Below are positions 35,101 to 50,100 of a DNA stretch of 64,000 nucleotides, piece by piece (the first letter of the stretch is position 1; every line of letters starts with the position of its first letter). The stretch covers positions 10,225,572-10,289,571 of the forward strand of contig OX388325.1 in the NCBI GenBank assembly GCA_947579605.1. Direction: 5' to 3'. The stretch comes from Athripsodes cinereus. Its lineage: Eukaryota; Arthropoda; Insecta; Trichoptera; Leptoceridae. The notes beneath the pieces are model-generated. The model was given only the letters and a program-made list of their open reading frames with translations, made no database searches and was not told the origin of the DNA. A program made the translations under genes and the position numbers.

Positions 35101-38100
35101 TTTTTCCTATTTAATAATAATAATAATAATAGTTTATTAATCACAAATATCACTTACAATAATCGTACAATAAAATAATACATTTATTTATCCTAATACA
35201 ATTACTCCCCAAAATTGAGCGTTGCTCGTGCTTTGGGGAGAATTTGATTTTTTATTTGATATAATTGTATTTAATAGATTTACGATTGTTTTAATTGTAG
35301 GTAAAGTGATATTTTTTAGCTTAACTTAGAGGACAAATTAGATAAATGTAGGTAGGTAGGTACTTCTGTAATAAACCTAAATACATATTTAAATAGCATC
35401 ACAGTAAGCAATAAATAATGTGCTTTGTCATCAAGGCTGAGAAGATCGACAGTTGGATTCGAACCGCGAATTTTCATTCTCATTGTGCGTAAAACCTATT
35501 CTTCTGTTTTTTCTTTTTGCACTTTAATCTTCCTGTCCGGAACACAGAGCAGAAACAAACGTCGTCTATTAATTCGGAAAAGTGTTGGAAGGCTAGTTGG
35601 AACAGAATCGAGGTGCAGTTTTGATAACGAATTGATTATGGTTGGCTAAAGTTTTGTTCTACGAAATATCATTTGTACATTGACACGATTTCAGCAGGAA
35701 ACAAGAATACTCTCCAACATTTTGGGATTTCTTCCACTGAGGAGGATAGCATACACTCATGAAATGTCTCAGATAACGGTTACCAATCTTCCTTTTTCCT
35801 TACAATCGTATTTATAAAAACACCATCTAAATGCGATTTAAGCCTAGCGAGGCAATTCTATTTGTTATAATTTATGAAAGAATATTTATGTTTAGATTTA
35901 ATATACCTAAAGTAATATTTAGTTAGTAGATTTTTGTAGAAGGTAGTTAAGTTTTTATAATATTTCTGGAAATAAATAAGTTACTAAAAAGCCTGATAAT
36001 ATAGGTACATGAACAATAATGTAATTAGTTTTTTTTTAATTATCAGTAAAAATATATAGGTATGTTGTAATAAAAAATAACAATAAAAACAAACTGTTCT
36101 TAATTATTTTATTTTACTATTATTGTTAATAAAACTGTGTTTTTATTATGAAGAGTAATATATTTTTATTGTACAATTTATTTCTATATAATATTATTTT
36201 GAAAACAATAAGAAATGTTGCTATCCATAAAAATAATTGGACGATTTAGGCGCCCTCGAGTGAGAGTTCTCTGACTCATTATGTAACGCACAGCAATAAG
36301 AAATGGCGGAACTGTAATGCAGCAAAGTAATAAAATAACATAATATAATTATGTACGTATGTAGTAGTGGATTGAAATGTAACTTGTTAAAACTTTCTGT
36401 CTATGTAATAAAATAATTATAAGTTTGAAGAATATTATCTAATCTTTTGTTCAGATAGAAAAAATAGTACCTACCTAAACACAGCTGTCAAAATATCTAA
36501 TGTCAAAAATGTGTCACTATGAAAAAACGGGAGAAAACACTTATTTTCGAAGGATTAACTATGTAACAGTTGCGAGATATTTTGTATAATATAAAGTATT
36601 TATACTATGTATTATCTGTTACTTGATTTTTTGACAAATCTTTGCCATCTATAGGCGAAGAAATACTTGTGTGGTATGTTGTGGTTTATAAAGTAGTGAT
36701 GAAAACAAAAGAGGGCATTATTTTTATTGAATGTGGGTACCCTTTCTTTAACGTTTGTCTTAGGATTGGTAGAAGCGTTCTTCTTTCAGAAAGTCTTTAA
36801 GTATTTATGCTACAACACATTTTTTCTTTTGTAACATGCTCATTATCACCTGACATCTAATATCATCGAAAAATACAATTTATTTTGATGGCAGAGTATT
36901 TTACGCTTTAATAAAATTGAATAATAAGACATTTTACATCTTAAATTCAGCGATGAGGTTTGCCACCCATCCTGAATGTCTTGATTTTATATTGGCACGG
37001 AGAAGACAGCTTGCATATTTTATATGCAGCTGGTCTGCTGGCTACCCCACTTGTGGGATATGCCGTGATGGTATAGATAGATAGATAGATAAAATTGAAA
37101 ACTGTATAGAAGGATTGAAACGGTTTAGATCAAATTTAAACCAATTCTTGAAGATTACAAAGATATAACACAAAATATGCAAAACTTATCAACTTAAAAC
37201 CCTGAATTAATTGGGGAAAAATATTAATTAAAATAAATATAAAGAAATAATACATATTGTGATACGTTCATACATAAGTTTGAGTCCTACGGGTTTCGCG
37301 CCTATTAGCAACAATGAATTGACAAATCACTATTTGATTACTTAACCTATTTTTTTAAATAGTTCGTTCCAGTAAGAAAATAACAATAGTTTTGATATTT
37401 TAAATTAATAATTAAGGATTGGAATGATCTCTAAATTCAAACAATAAAATCCACAAGTAACTGCACAATCTGTGATCAAGATTCATTAGATTTCATAAAG
37501 TATAATTACTGAAGTTTCAGAGAAAATTTGCGGAAAACCATAGATAAAACGAAGCAAAACAAACTATGTCAAAACGTCAAATATTTTTCACGTCTTATCA
37601 CAGATAAAACAAAGTATAAGCATTGAGATACATTTAATACAAGATATTTTATACTGAAATCGTAGATTTATGAATACTCGCCTTTCACGGGAGAATGGAA
37701 AACTTATTTAAAAGATTTGGAGAGCTATTCTTTGCCGGAGACTTCATAAAATATTCTCATCATGGACTGTAACATTTAGATAATACAAAAACGCAACGAA
37801 AGTATTTTGCCATAAGAAATTAATAACAACAATAATTTCTCTAGCTATCTAAGCAGTATAGTTAGATACAGTGAATAGCTAGCTAGCTGAAGCTATATAG
37901 TTATTACACTACTAGCAACATTCTACCAACTTTCTATATTTCATTACATAACCACACTATGTAATGGCATAGGAAATAATGATCAGTGTAATAATATTGC
38001 ATAAGACGCAACGACTATGCTAAAACGAATACACATTATACAAACGTCATTCTAACGGGCGTAATATTAGAACGTTCACTTTTACTTTTTATATATTTAT

Positions 38101-41100
38101 ATTATATTAATCTATACTATCGCGGCATCTTCTACAAGTGCGGTAGCCCGCAGACTAACTGTTGAATGTACCAATTATCCACATCCTCTGTAATTGTGAC
38201 GCACTCGCTCGTAAACGAAATCACATCCTCGGAGGATCACTGCTGGACTCTGAGAAGGTGAGGCTTCTCACACCAAGATAAATCGTGAGTTACATGACGC
38301 ATTCTAGGTCTTGAGAGTGAGGTATGACACAGAATGATGTCACAATAGATCTACTATGATCGCGGGGACACAAGTGATGCAAGGTCCGTTGACTTTTATT
38401 GGCAAAAAAAACCGTTTCATGTAATAAGCACTTAATAAAAAATAAGGCATTCATGATGGGTAGCATGCCTCACCACTGCTGAATTGACGGTGTTAAATGT
38501 ATTTTTTTACAAATATGATAATATGTGATGTTTTAAGGAAAACTTACAGCAAAGAGTGCGAGTTCCAATACTTTGTCATTAACTCCTCGGAATATTTGAA
38601 TTAAATTGTTTATGGTGCATTCTGACCATAGAAAAACATCTTCCATTTGATAAATTTAAAAATGACATTTCGGAACAATAATTTATATTGATGAAATATT
38701 TGAATTTTTCTGTCCAATATTCAGTATTTACACCACAGAAAAATGTTTTTGAGCTAAGATTTTCACTTTGTCACACAAAGGTTCTTGATTTAATCAAGGG
38801 AATCTTAAAACATGTCAAGTAAGAAGAGTCTAAATTTGCGTTTTATTTAAACTTGCGTTTTTATATCCGTGGGAGCCCCGAAAAAGAACAAGGTCTTCTA
38901 TTTTTTCCTGTAAGTTTTCAAGTGTTTTGTAAAAGGCAGGTGTTCGTAGAACCTAACACATAAGACAATTAACATCTATATTTAAGCAATGAAATATGCC
39001 ACCCATCCTTAATGCATTTTTTTATTGATAAAGACAGGAAAATCTACATGTAGTAAGTCCTGGCTAGCTTACATGTAAAATGATATGCAAGAGTAATACT
39101 TTTTTACATTCTAATTTTCACACAGAAAACCGCTAAATTTAAATATCTAATATAAGATTGATTAATTTATTGCATGATATTATAAAATTTATTAAGGCAG
39201 GTAGAATGTCTTGAGGTAAGTAGTTAATATTACTGTCTAATAGTAAGTAGGAAATTAAAATTATTGCGCAACGAGTCGAAGAGGCACGTTCACTTTTAGT
39301 AAACACGTTGCGTCATACATACAGTTGATTCGCTACTTTCTACACAAAGTTCAATGTTGTAGCTATTTGTAATGAATGTATTAAGATTTTTGTAGGTTAT
39401 GGTTCAACGCTGTTTTTTTTATTTGAAATTTCGAAATTTCTATTCAAACTAAGAAAAACACGTTCCACGATATAAGTAGATATACAATAGCAGTGAATAA
39501 ACTATTATATCATACTTGATAAAACTGTTTAAATTGTACTTCACTATATACCATCACGGGATATCCTACAAACGGGGTAGCCAGCTGCATGTAATAAACA
39601 TGCAAGCTGTCCTCTACGTGCCAACAACAATTACCTCAAAATGTCTTTATGTTTTTCAAAAATCTGCCTTTGACTGCACACTCGAAAATTTACTGTCTAA
39701 ACTAATACCCTTTAAATGTTTAGAATATTTACTAATTTTTTTATTGTTTAACCGGATTTGGGTGCAGATGACAAAAACCAATCAGAAACCTCGATTGGAG
39801 AACCATGTCTACACAATGCAACATTGTGTAAAATCTAATCGGAAGAAATGAGAAAGGTGTCCCAACGCTTACGAATTGGCTCAAGGCTGGCTTAAGTGAT
39901 CACTTTCGGTGTATAATAAAGCGTCTCTCGATTGGTGGACCGTTCTTAAATAGTGACAGTGAGAATGGTGGAATTGGTGAACGTTGTCCATGGACACCGA
40001 AAGTGATCACTTAAGCCAGCCTAGAGCCAATTCGTAAGCGTTGGGACTCTCACTTCTTCCGATTAGATTTTACAAAATGTTGCATTGTGTAGACATGGTT
40101 CTCCAATCGAGGTTTCTGATTGGTTTAATACCCTTTATATTGATTGTATCTAACCTATTGAGCGTGTTCTTGGATAAATTAAATTATTCAAATCTTTTTA
40201 TCCAATCCTATACCCTCACGCCGTGTCCCAAGTGGGGTAGGCAGAAAGAATGGAACGCCATATTGATCTATCCTTACATACTTCTTTCGCTTCCTCCATG
40301 TTCATATTGCAATTTCTTAAACATGCACGCCAATTTCTTTTACTCAGCAAACAGTCGTCCTTGAGAATTTAACATACGTATAGTTCTCGGACGACAACGC
40401 TTTCTCACATCCCTTCTTTCAGATAAATAATATATCCTCTTTGTCATCCTTTCACTCCACATGTTCAAACCTTCGTAACCTATTTACACACATTCTATCC
40501 ACAACGCTCCTCTTCCATTCCTTCATTCTCCTAACAAAATCCTCATTCCTCACTCTATCTCGCAACATTTTACCAACCATTTCTACAGAATTTATTCCAC
40601 ATTCTTCCTTCGACCACATCCAGGTTTTGCTTTCATACATTGCTAGGAGGCCGGTGTGGCGCAGAGTTAATAACTCTCTTGTCTTTGAGTCACGAGGTCC
40701 CGGGTTCGTTTCCCGGCCAGGGCAAAATGTAGAATGATGTTTTTTCAAATTGTTCTGGGTTTGGGTTTTACATCTATATGTGTTAAGTACATTGTATACA
40801 TTATTTATTTTATTCTTAAAGTAAACAAAGCAGTATAGGTACACAAGAAAAAATGTTATGATGTGCAGTGGAGAGATTACAACTATACAGTGATTTCTTC
40901 CATCTAACCACGTGTATATGTGTATCGTCGCATTGGTACTAGTGATGTGAGAAGAGAAAATTCTCGAGAACGAGAAATTTCTCCGAGAATTTCTCCTCTG
41001 ATGGAAGAGAAATTTCTCTCCATTATTTTTCCTAGTGGTATTATGACCTTTCGCCCAGTACACTTCGCAGCCAACCTGATTGAACTAAAAATTTGTGAGG

Positions 41101-44100
41101 CTGATTAAGGCCGAAATCAGAGGTTTTTAACACTTTTTTCCATGTACGTACCTGCAATTTTTTTTAAACTTAAATATGGGCATGTGGGGTGTCAAATATC
41201 AAGATTTTTCATCAGTTATTAGCACTTTTTTATGTATATACCTAACATTTTTTTGTTTTCTTATTAATTGTAGCCATATTTGTGATAAATTGTCTCAACA
41301 TTTGTACATTGTTATTGATTGATTGAATTAAGTATTTATTATTATTATACTGTTAAATAAAGAATAAAAAAAAATCTCCAAAAATTCTCTACTTCGAGAA
41401 ATTTACCGAGAAATTTCTCGGTAAATTTCTCGAAAAATTATTTCTTGAGAATTCCACAACACTAATTGGTACCCACAATACAAGATTCATATCTTGGTTT
41501 GGGATATGTGTGAATTATTGTCTTTGTATGTTATGTAACGTTGCAATAATGTGTCGGTACCAGTATTTTAAATACTCAACTTCAATTTGATAATTCGCCA
41601 AACTAAGACAGGTTTGTAGTCCTGTACAAACAATAGCACACATACACTAACCTACCCCAAGTTAGATTAGATTGTCCTATTATTATTATTATGTTATCGA
41701 CACGATGTTATTAGGTACTATATTTTCTATATACTGTGTTATTATATGTCTGTTTTAATACATACACATGTGATTTTTATGTATATATTGTATCTAGTAT
41801 TTATGTAAGTACATACTCACTTCATGTATGTAATAGTTTTATCATTGCATATTATATATACGAGTATATTAGAATATGTATAACTCTTACAATAATATGT
41901 TATTACTATAAGTGTGTGCTTGATTATTCATAATAACTACATGATAATGGTTATTATGTCAATGTGGCTTATCAATATGATATATTTATTATTATATTCG
42001 TAGGCCTAAATCACTCGCAAACGAGTTGATGGCTTTAATAAGAATATAATAAATTATATTCGTACTAGCTGACCCGTCAAACGTTGTTTAGCCATGTACA
42101 TTATTTATTTATCATAGATATAATTATCTACATTATTTATCGACCGGAGTTGAAAATGATTGAATTACTAATATCGCTATTAAAAACTAGGGGTTGATGG
42201 TAGAAGGGTGAAAATTTAGGGCTGTATGTATTTTTTAATGTTTCACCGTAAAAAAAATTGTCCAAAAAATAAAAATTCGGGGTGAACCACCCTTAACTTT
42301 TACGGGTATGAAAAATAGATGTTGGCCGATTCTCAGACCTACCCGATGAGTACACAAAATTTCATCAAAATCGATCCAGCCGTTTCGGAAGAGTGTGATA
42401 AACACAGTGACACGAGAATTTTATATATTAGACATACTACAGCCGTGCTCACAAACGAGCAATAACTACAATTTCAACTTTTAGTCCTGACTAAGTATAG
42501 CACGTCACTTTTGTGGCGAAACTAGACTTTATTTTGATCATTCTTTCAGACCCCGCGAATTCCTGGGCAGAGATACGAGTCCGAGTCTTTTCTGTAAATT
42601 TACGAGTATCCTACAAAGGCAAGTATTCGTAAAAATCTCATGTAAGACATTTTATATATTATACAATTCAGCGATGAAGCATGTCACCCATCCTTTATTG
42701 ATATGAAAAGAACAATCTGCATGTTTATTACATGCAGTTATTCCACTGGTTACCTCAGTTGTACGTTATGCAGAGATACTATAGTAACTGTATTTGTTAA
42801 AAAAAATATCACTAAATCTTTTTGATCTCAGTTTTCATAACTTTGTATTCATTTCTACACAGGACTTGTCCTCATGAGGTATGATGATGATGATGATGAT
42901 GATTATGGATGATTTTGTTATGACGCCGTTTAACAGTCCCTAGACCGTCTCAAGGGCGCCTATTATTTTTTTTAACTACTATAAAATTTTGAAAACACTT
43001 GTGATTGTCCCAAATTTGACTGCGAGAATTTTATGTGAGTTCCAATCGAAGGTAGGTATTATTAATTGTCACAAATTCACTAATTCACATTTTTAAATTT
43101 GAAATTTTTAACTGGTTTTAAAATAATAACACCCAAAAATTAAACTTTATAAAACTATTGACACTAAAAACTGTATGAAAATTTGTTAATTTGAACAATT
43201 TATTAGGTATAAGATAATAATATTAAATTTAGAAAAATGAGACGTCAGAGGTTTCAGGCAGCTACTACCAGCGCCATCCACCGACCGACCTATCGTATAG
43301 TACCTATTTATATATTGTATTGTTATTTTATTATTATTTTTAGTCATAATGTATGTATTAATTGACTTCTTGTTGTGTAAACTGTAGGTATGTATGTATA
43401 TAAATAAATAAAATTCATACATTCATACCATCATGGCATTTTCCACGAATGGGGTAATCAGCAGAGAAACTACATGTAATAAGCTACAAGGCGTCCTCTC
43501 TGTGCCAATAAAGTAAAGAAATTCAGGATGGGTGTAAAGAAATTCAATACCTCATCGCTGAAATGGAGATGTTAAATCTCTTAAAAGTGAGATTTAACGA
43601 TCACCTACTTGCCTTTTACAGGACAATCGAAAACTAATACAAAAAAGTGGGATAGCTTTAATTTTATGGGGAGTTCACGACACTTGTTTCCATAAAAAAA
43701 GAAAAAAATTCTTTGAATTTTCGCGGGCTTCTTGTAGTGACCATAATAATTATTGTAACATAAATAATTTTGACATCTCGAACTTTATCTAAAAGGGATT
43801 TTATCTAAAATCTCTATGAAATAGGCTGTTACTGTGTTAAACTTCCAGTCCAACTCTGCCTTTACAAATATTTATTGTAAAATCGTGCTGAGTAATATAA
43901 CATGTTTTGTAACAAACAATGGAGTACTCTATTACTAGGAAATAAATTGATAAGAATACTGAAACATAATATTAAAGAATTATTTTAAACTCTGAGAATA
44001 GTTATTACAATAGACCAAGAACAGTTAAGCTCAACATTTCAAAATAATTTAAGTGTGACCCTTATTATAAACTCCACCTTAACTTGGAGGAAAGTTTTCT

Positions 44101-47100
44101 TCCGGGCTAAATGGCCGTGGTCTTTATTATGTCGCGACGTTTCACCAACAACTGTGGCGGGCATCTTCAGGGGTAGGTGTTGGCTTAACTTGCTTTTTTA
44201 TCCAGTAAACTCAAACCTTTCGAAGATTGGCATGGATTTATCACGTCGTTAAATCCAGGGATGAAAAGTTAGCTAAGTGCATCTTTTAATGCAGTGTTCC
44301 GCAAAGCATGTGCCGTGATCATCAGTTGGTGTGCCGCGGAAAAAATCAAGGTTTTGTGAAGATATTATATCTAAAAATATCTGAGAGCTATAAAAGCGAG
44401 GCGCTTTGTTAAGTAAGAATTGCTTTATAATTTGGTGTACCCCTAAAATTTCTTGATTTGATAGGTGTACCTTGAACTCAAAAAGTTTGCGGAACACTGT
44501 TTTAATGTATACCTGAGGAGGAAAGTCCATTAGATAGACCAAGGCAAGGAACATAAGATAACATCGACCGATATCTGGAAGGGTTAAATGCTAAGAACAG
44601 CTTAAAGTTAAAAAAAAATATCTTTAACATATTATTACCACAGAAATAAGACAACATTTAACACGACGGTTCTTGGTGGAAGTGCATTTTTTCACAAGAA
44701 ATTAACACGAAACAAGATATTATTAAGTAATATTCCGCTGTGGCTAAGATGATAAGATGTAATCTTTGAAAAGCCTTAAATTTTTAAGGCTGTAAATTTT
44801 TATTTCTTAAAATTATTTGACTTAAGGTAGACTTAAAAATGAGGGTCACTCTAAAAACACATAGAAATATCAGACCTTTTTATTTATTTATCTAGAAACA
44901 ATAAAATTATTTTATTACTTACAATACATATCGAAGAGTATTGTATATTAAAGTAAAATGTAGGTTATGTCATTTATTTCACTGTAAACGTTTTGAGTTA
45001 AAGATTAAATGAAAATAAATAAGTTTATCACTTATGTTATCAACAAATAATATTATTGCGGTTTATTTTTTTTCCTTACTATCAATTAACATGGCGCTAA
45101 ATATATTTCATTTATTTTATTTATTACGGGTTTTTCAGTTTTCAAATGAATGAATTGTAAAATCGTGACTAAAAGAAAAAGGAATTTACAAATTAGAAAA
45201 TGTTTTCCGTGGAATGCTCGGCAAAAAAATAGGTCTCTTTATTATTTTATTTTTACAATACTTACGGGACCAAACAGTCAATTATAGAATAATATGTTAA
45301 CAAAATATGCAATCAATATGTGGACCACCAAATTTCTCAAATTTACCAGAGATCCTTAAGTCTTAAAAAAAACATTGAATTTAAATGAATTGTTATCAAA
45401 ATAACGAAATTAAAATACAAATGTTTTCTTCTACTCTATATTTTTTGTCCAAAGAGACGTCATTCGTCTTGTTAGGACATTTTCAACCAATCATTCGTCT
45501 CTTTCGACAATAAAACATTAATTATAGTACAAGAAAATATTTGCTTTTTAATTTAGTTATGGAATTCTACTACCTAAACACCGACACAGTGAATTATCAA
45601 AACAACACAAAATTCAGTACCTACTAAAAATTTGAAATAGTTCATTGATATCAATGCCCTTGAGCTGTACTTGCCGCACGTGGCGACTGAAACGGTAGTT
45701 ACTAGGTAGTTATGTACTAATGAATGCCCACTACGCTAAGACAATGTACTCACAGCAGTGAGTATATAGGCATAATTCACTCGATGTCGGGTGCCTTGCC
45801 GGAAAAAAAGAAAGAAAGAAAGAAAAATTTGAAATGAACAAGATACATACTATAAAACACATCAAAAACATTTATGTCGTTGCATATTCAAAAAGGGGTA
45901 TGTGAATTTATAATAATGCTTTGACATTTCTAGAATAAACTGCTTATAATGACTTCATAACCATTTTATAAAGTGATTCTTAGTATCAAATATTAAAATT
46001 CAATACTTAAAGAATAATATCACATGCCAATAAAAACAACAAACAACAATTTTAATGCCCTAATGAACAGTTTTTAAAGAGTACCTATGCCTGAATAAAA
46101 ATTACCCCTTTTTGAATATGCAACGACGATATTCAGTTAAGCGATGAGTAAGTTACCCATTTTGAATGTTCAAAATTTTATTAGCACGGAAAGCACGACT
46201 TGAATGTTAATTATATGCAGGTTATTTTACTCAGAGCCTACGAAAGATTAACAGAAACAACATATAATACGTTATGGATAGATATATTGTACCATAGATA
46301 TTTATTCTATGTACATTATTAGTTGGGTTAAGCTTTATTCATACCTACTTTCGCCTATATAATATTTTGACCTAGGTTGAACTGGCCTAGATTCTGTATA
46401 GCAGTGGTTTCCAACCCCCGGCCCGCAGCCTGATACCGGTTCACGGAGCAGGTGGGTCGCGGAAAGAACACGAAGGGCAGTCCTTTTTTTTAAAGAAAAA
46501 ATGTATCTGGGTTTTTGTTATAATATAAATTCAAAAACAACCTTATACACCTTTCACAATAAGATCAAAACTTGTGTCGTGAAAGAGGAATTTGTCGGTA
46601 CCTGGAATCGAACCGCGATCCTCATGGCCGAGATTCTACCTCCCGGTTACTGACAAACACTTTGTTGTGAAAAAAAATCTCAACAAAACCGAGGAGAATG
46701 TTAAACATTTCAAATTCCTATACCTTTTCAAAAATTTGGTGACGTGGGGATAAAATTTTGACTGTAAGGGAAGTTATCCAAATAAGGATTGTAACCAGGA
46801 CCTTGACGGGACACTGCGGATTACGGAAACTTATGACAAAAATTGGACTGTCAGATACCCCAGTCTGAAGATTTTGTGCAGAAGATAACATCCTCTGTAA
46901 TTGTGACGCACTCGCTCGCAATTGAAGACACATCCTTGGACGGCCACTGCTGCACTCTGAGAAGGTGAGGCTTCTCGCATCAAGACAAATCGTGAGTTAC
47001 ATGAAGCACATGGATCTTGAGAGTGAGATATTATGACACAAAAAGATGTCACAATAGATCTATTATGGTCGCAGGGACACAAGCGATGCAACGTCCCTCG

Positions 47101-50100
47101 ACTTTTATGTACAAAAAAAGGTAAGTTATCAATTTAAATAAAATCTTCAAATGTAAAAACAATCAACATGTACTCCTCAGTGGGCTGAGGTAAATTAACA
47201 AACGTTGACCTGCCCATGGAGATAAAAATATTGGAGACCACTGCTGTACAGCATATCGCTAGATATCTCCTCTATTATACTTGAACAATATAATATATAA
47301 ACTATAATTACATATGTATGTGGGTACTTACCCACAGCATAACATCTAATAAAACTTTGTATGTATTCTGCAATATACTTATTTATTCATACTTTACTGT
47401 ACGTTGATAACAGGCAATTTTATTAAGAATCACTATCACGTCACTTCCCTTGCGTGGTAGGCAGAAAGGATCGAGCGCCGCACTTACTCCTATTCTCGCA
47501 TACATTTTTCACATTTCGTCCCTCTTCTGACTAACTGTCGTAACATCTGACATTTTTGGCGAAATCGAGTTATTATCACCAATGTGTATTTATATGTTAT
47601 GGTTATCGTGGTTAGATGGAAGAAATCACTTTATAGTGATAATCTCGCCACTGCACATCGTCCTAGTTTTTAAAGTTTTATATTATTTTGTTTACACTGT
47701 TATGTAATGATGATGTGCAAAAAGAATAAATAAATAAATAAAATAAATATGTGCCCTGCATGTTCTCACTGAAGATCAGACCCGTAACTTTTATTTCTTA
47801 TCAACACGGGCTTCTCCCAACATTCTTTTGTTCAAATTCTATAAATGCTGTTTGTCTCTGTATCTTATTTCACTTTTGACTAATCGCCTGATGATGGAGT
47901 CGAGAGTCTCCGAATACAAGTAAGCGAAGTTAATAAAAGTCATTTGGAAGTTAACTATATACTGTGTTTTTTCAATTATATCGTGTATAAGGTTGTATTT
48001 GGGTTTATAAACAAAACCCAGATGCATCTTTTCAAAATAAAAAAAATAGGATGTGATTACCATAACCTCTTTTGATAAAGAACAAAAATCTTGACTTACC
48101 ATTATTGAGAAGAATGTAGACCTTCAGGCAGACATACTCCTCCATTCTGAGTTTAATCCTTCGGAACATGATTGTGATCTGTGTCATCCTCTCCACCACT
48201 AACCCGACGTCCAATCGGAGCTGCTCCATGGTGATGGGACGTCCCATTAAAGTTGTCAGACATGTCTGAAGGGTGCGAAGATTTGCGTTTACCTGGAATA
48301 AGAAAACATTATTTGTAATGTGTTACCAATCTATCACCAATTTAATGTTCTGTAAAGCCAAGAGGTCAAAATTTAATGAGGCCTGATCTAAGAAATGTCA
48401 AATCAATATTTATTGAAATTAAGAAACAAATATTTTTCTATTATATTGTTCTTTATTTGCGGCGTACAGACAGCTGGATGCGAACGTCAATCATCAATCA
48501 TGAAGCAAAAATCTTAAATCTTTCGGCGACAATTCTTAGCATTCTCCCAAGAAATATTCGAATGAATACCTTCGTTACCCGTCCATGAGACGTAACGAAT
48601 ACCTTCGTTACCTGAAGCCGTTGATTGAGTAAGCGTTTATTTGTAAAACTCCATATTGATTTATGGAAATAAACAAAAACTGTTTAAGTTTTACTGTGTT
48701 TAATAATAGTCACAGTAACCTGGTTTCGACTTACAAAGTCATTATCAAACTCAAGAGAGTTAAAATAAATAAAAATAAAACAATATAGTAGAAAACCATT
48801 TTTTTTTCAAATTTCATTATGAATTTCTACAACGTAAACACCGACACAGTGAATTAATATTTATTCATGAACATACTCACTCTGAATGCATTAAATGTTA
48901 ATTGACACGGAGAAGACAATTAGCATGTTTATTACATACGGTTTATCTTCATATAGCTACATCACTTGCGGGATAAACTATGATGGTATGGATAGACTTT
49001 TTCTCAATGAAACAATTATTAATCTACTCGTGTAATGTTTAATTATAAAGTATGATTTTCAATATTATGTATGTTAAAATATCTACCCGTAATTTGATAA
49101 TCATTTCCTGTTACATAACATTCATTGTACCCATTATTATAATATAACCCTGTAGCACCCCTGAGAATGACCCATATATCGATCAGGGGTTGATAACCGA
49201 CCATAGGCATTATACAATATGTACCTACTTAGTACTTACATATCTGTATGTCGGAGCAAAACTAAACTATGTCGATTTTTATACTTTAATTTTTTTAGTA
49301 ATTCATTTAATACAACAATATTAAAAATGGGGTTTATTGTAAATCATTCCCCATAAGTCCCTTACGGGACAATTGGGTTCATCATAATTATACAGGATAA
49401 AAAGAATAAAAAGAACAACATAAATATAATACAAAGCAGTGAGGCATCAAAAACGAGACAAAATAATGGAAATTGAGTAGCCAGCAGATCAACTGCATGT
49501 AATAAATATGCAAATAGTCCTCTCCGTAACATCAAAAATAAAAAGAAAGATTATGAAATATGGGTGAGTTGGGAAGATATCGCGCTTCTATGATAAACTC
49601 GTCCATTGCACAAAATTATTTGTTCATTAAAAATGTTGTCATGTTATCTTTCTACTGTTGATTTTTTTGTGCAATAAAGATTTTTTTTATTTATCTATTT
49701 ATTTATACATAAATCCACGGCGTGAGCCTTTTACATGTTACAATATACATAAAAACAAAACATAATTCTCATTCACAACACAGTTGGAACAGAACAACAA
49801 CTGGCGAAGAACAAAATATAATTGGGAATCAAACTATAACAATCATAAAATTAGTCGAAACAAATCAATTAGAAAGTCATGAAAAATCAAAACATTGTAG
49901 TGAGAGTGTAAATGTCAACAAAGGTTTGGTAAATGTCAAGAACAATTATTATTGCAATACAGTAAAGAGATGTCAAGTAGATAGAAGAAAATTTTAATAT
50001 ATATGAATTGTAATAGATAATTGAAATGTCAAAAAAATCAATAAATAATTAATAAATAATACAGTAAGATGTCAGAAAAATTTATTTAAAAATTTATTAT

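Noticed and set aside
40650..40725. tRNA gene at 40.65 kb (GTGGCGCAGAGTTAA...GGTTCGTTTCCC)
   Set aside because: The tRNA-like head runs directly into a SINE body and sits inside a LINE, so it is a SINE head.
40452..41063. 203-codon minus-strand ORF
   Set aside because: It is a composite running through a hAT MITE edge, a SINE and a LINE relic, with no single protein.
42880..42905. Microsatellites ((GAT)n here, (AAAG)n at 45.8 kb, (CA)n at 34.9 kb) as CRISPR-like arrays
   Set aside because: They are simple repeats without spacers, in a eukaryotic genome.
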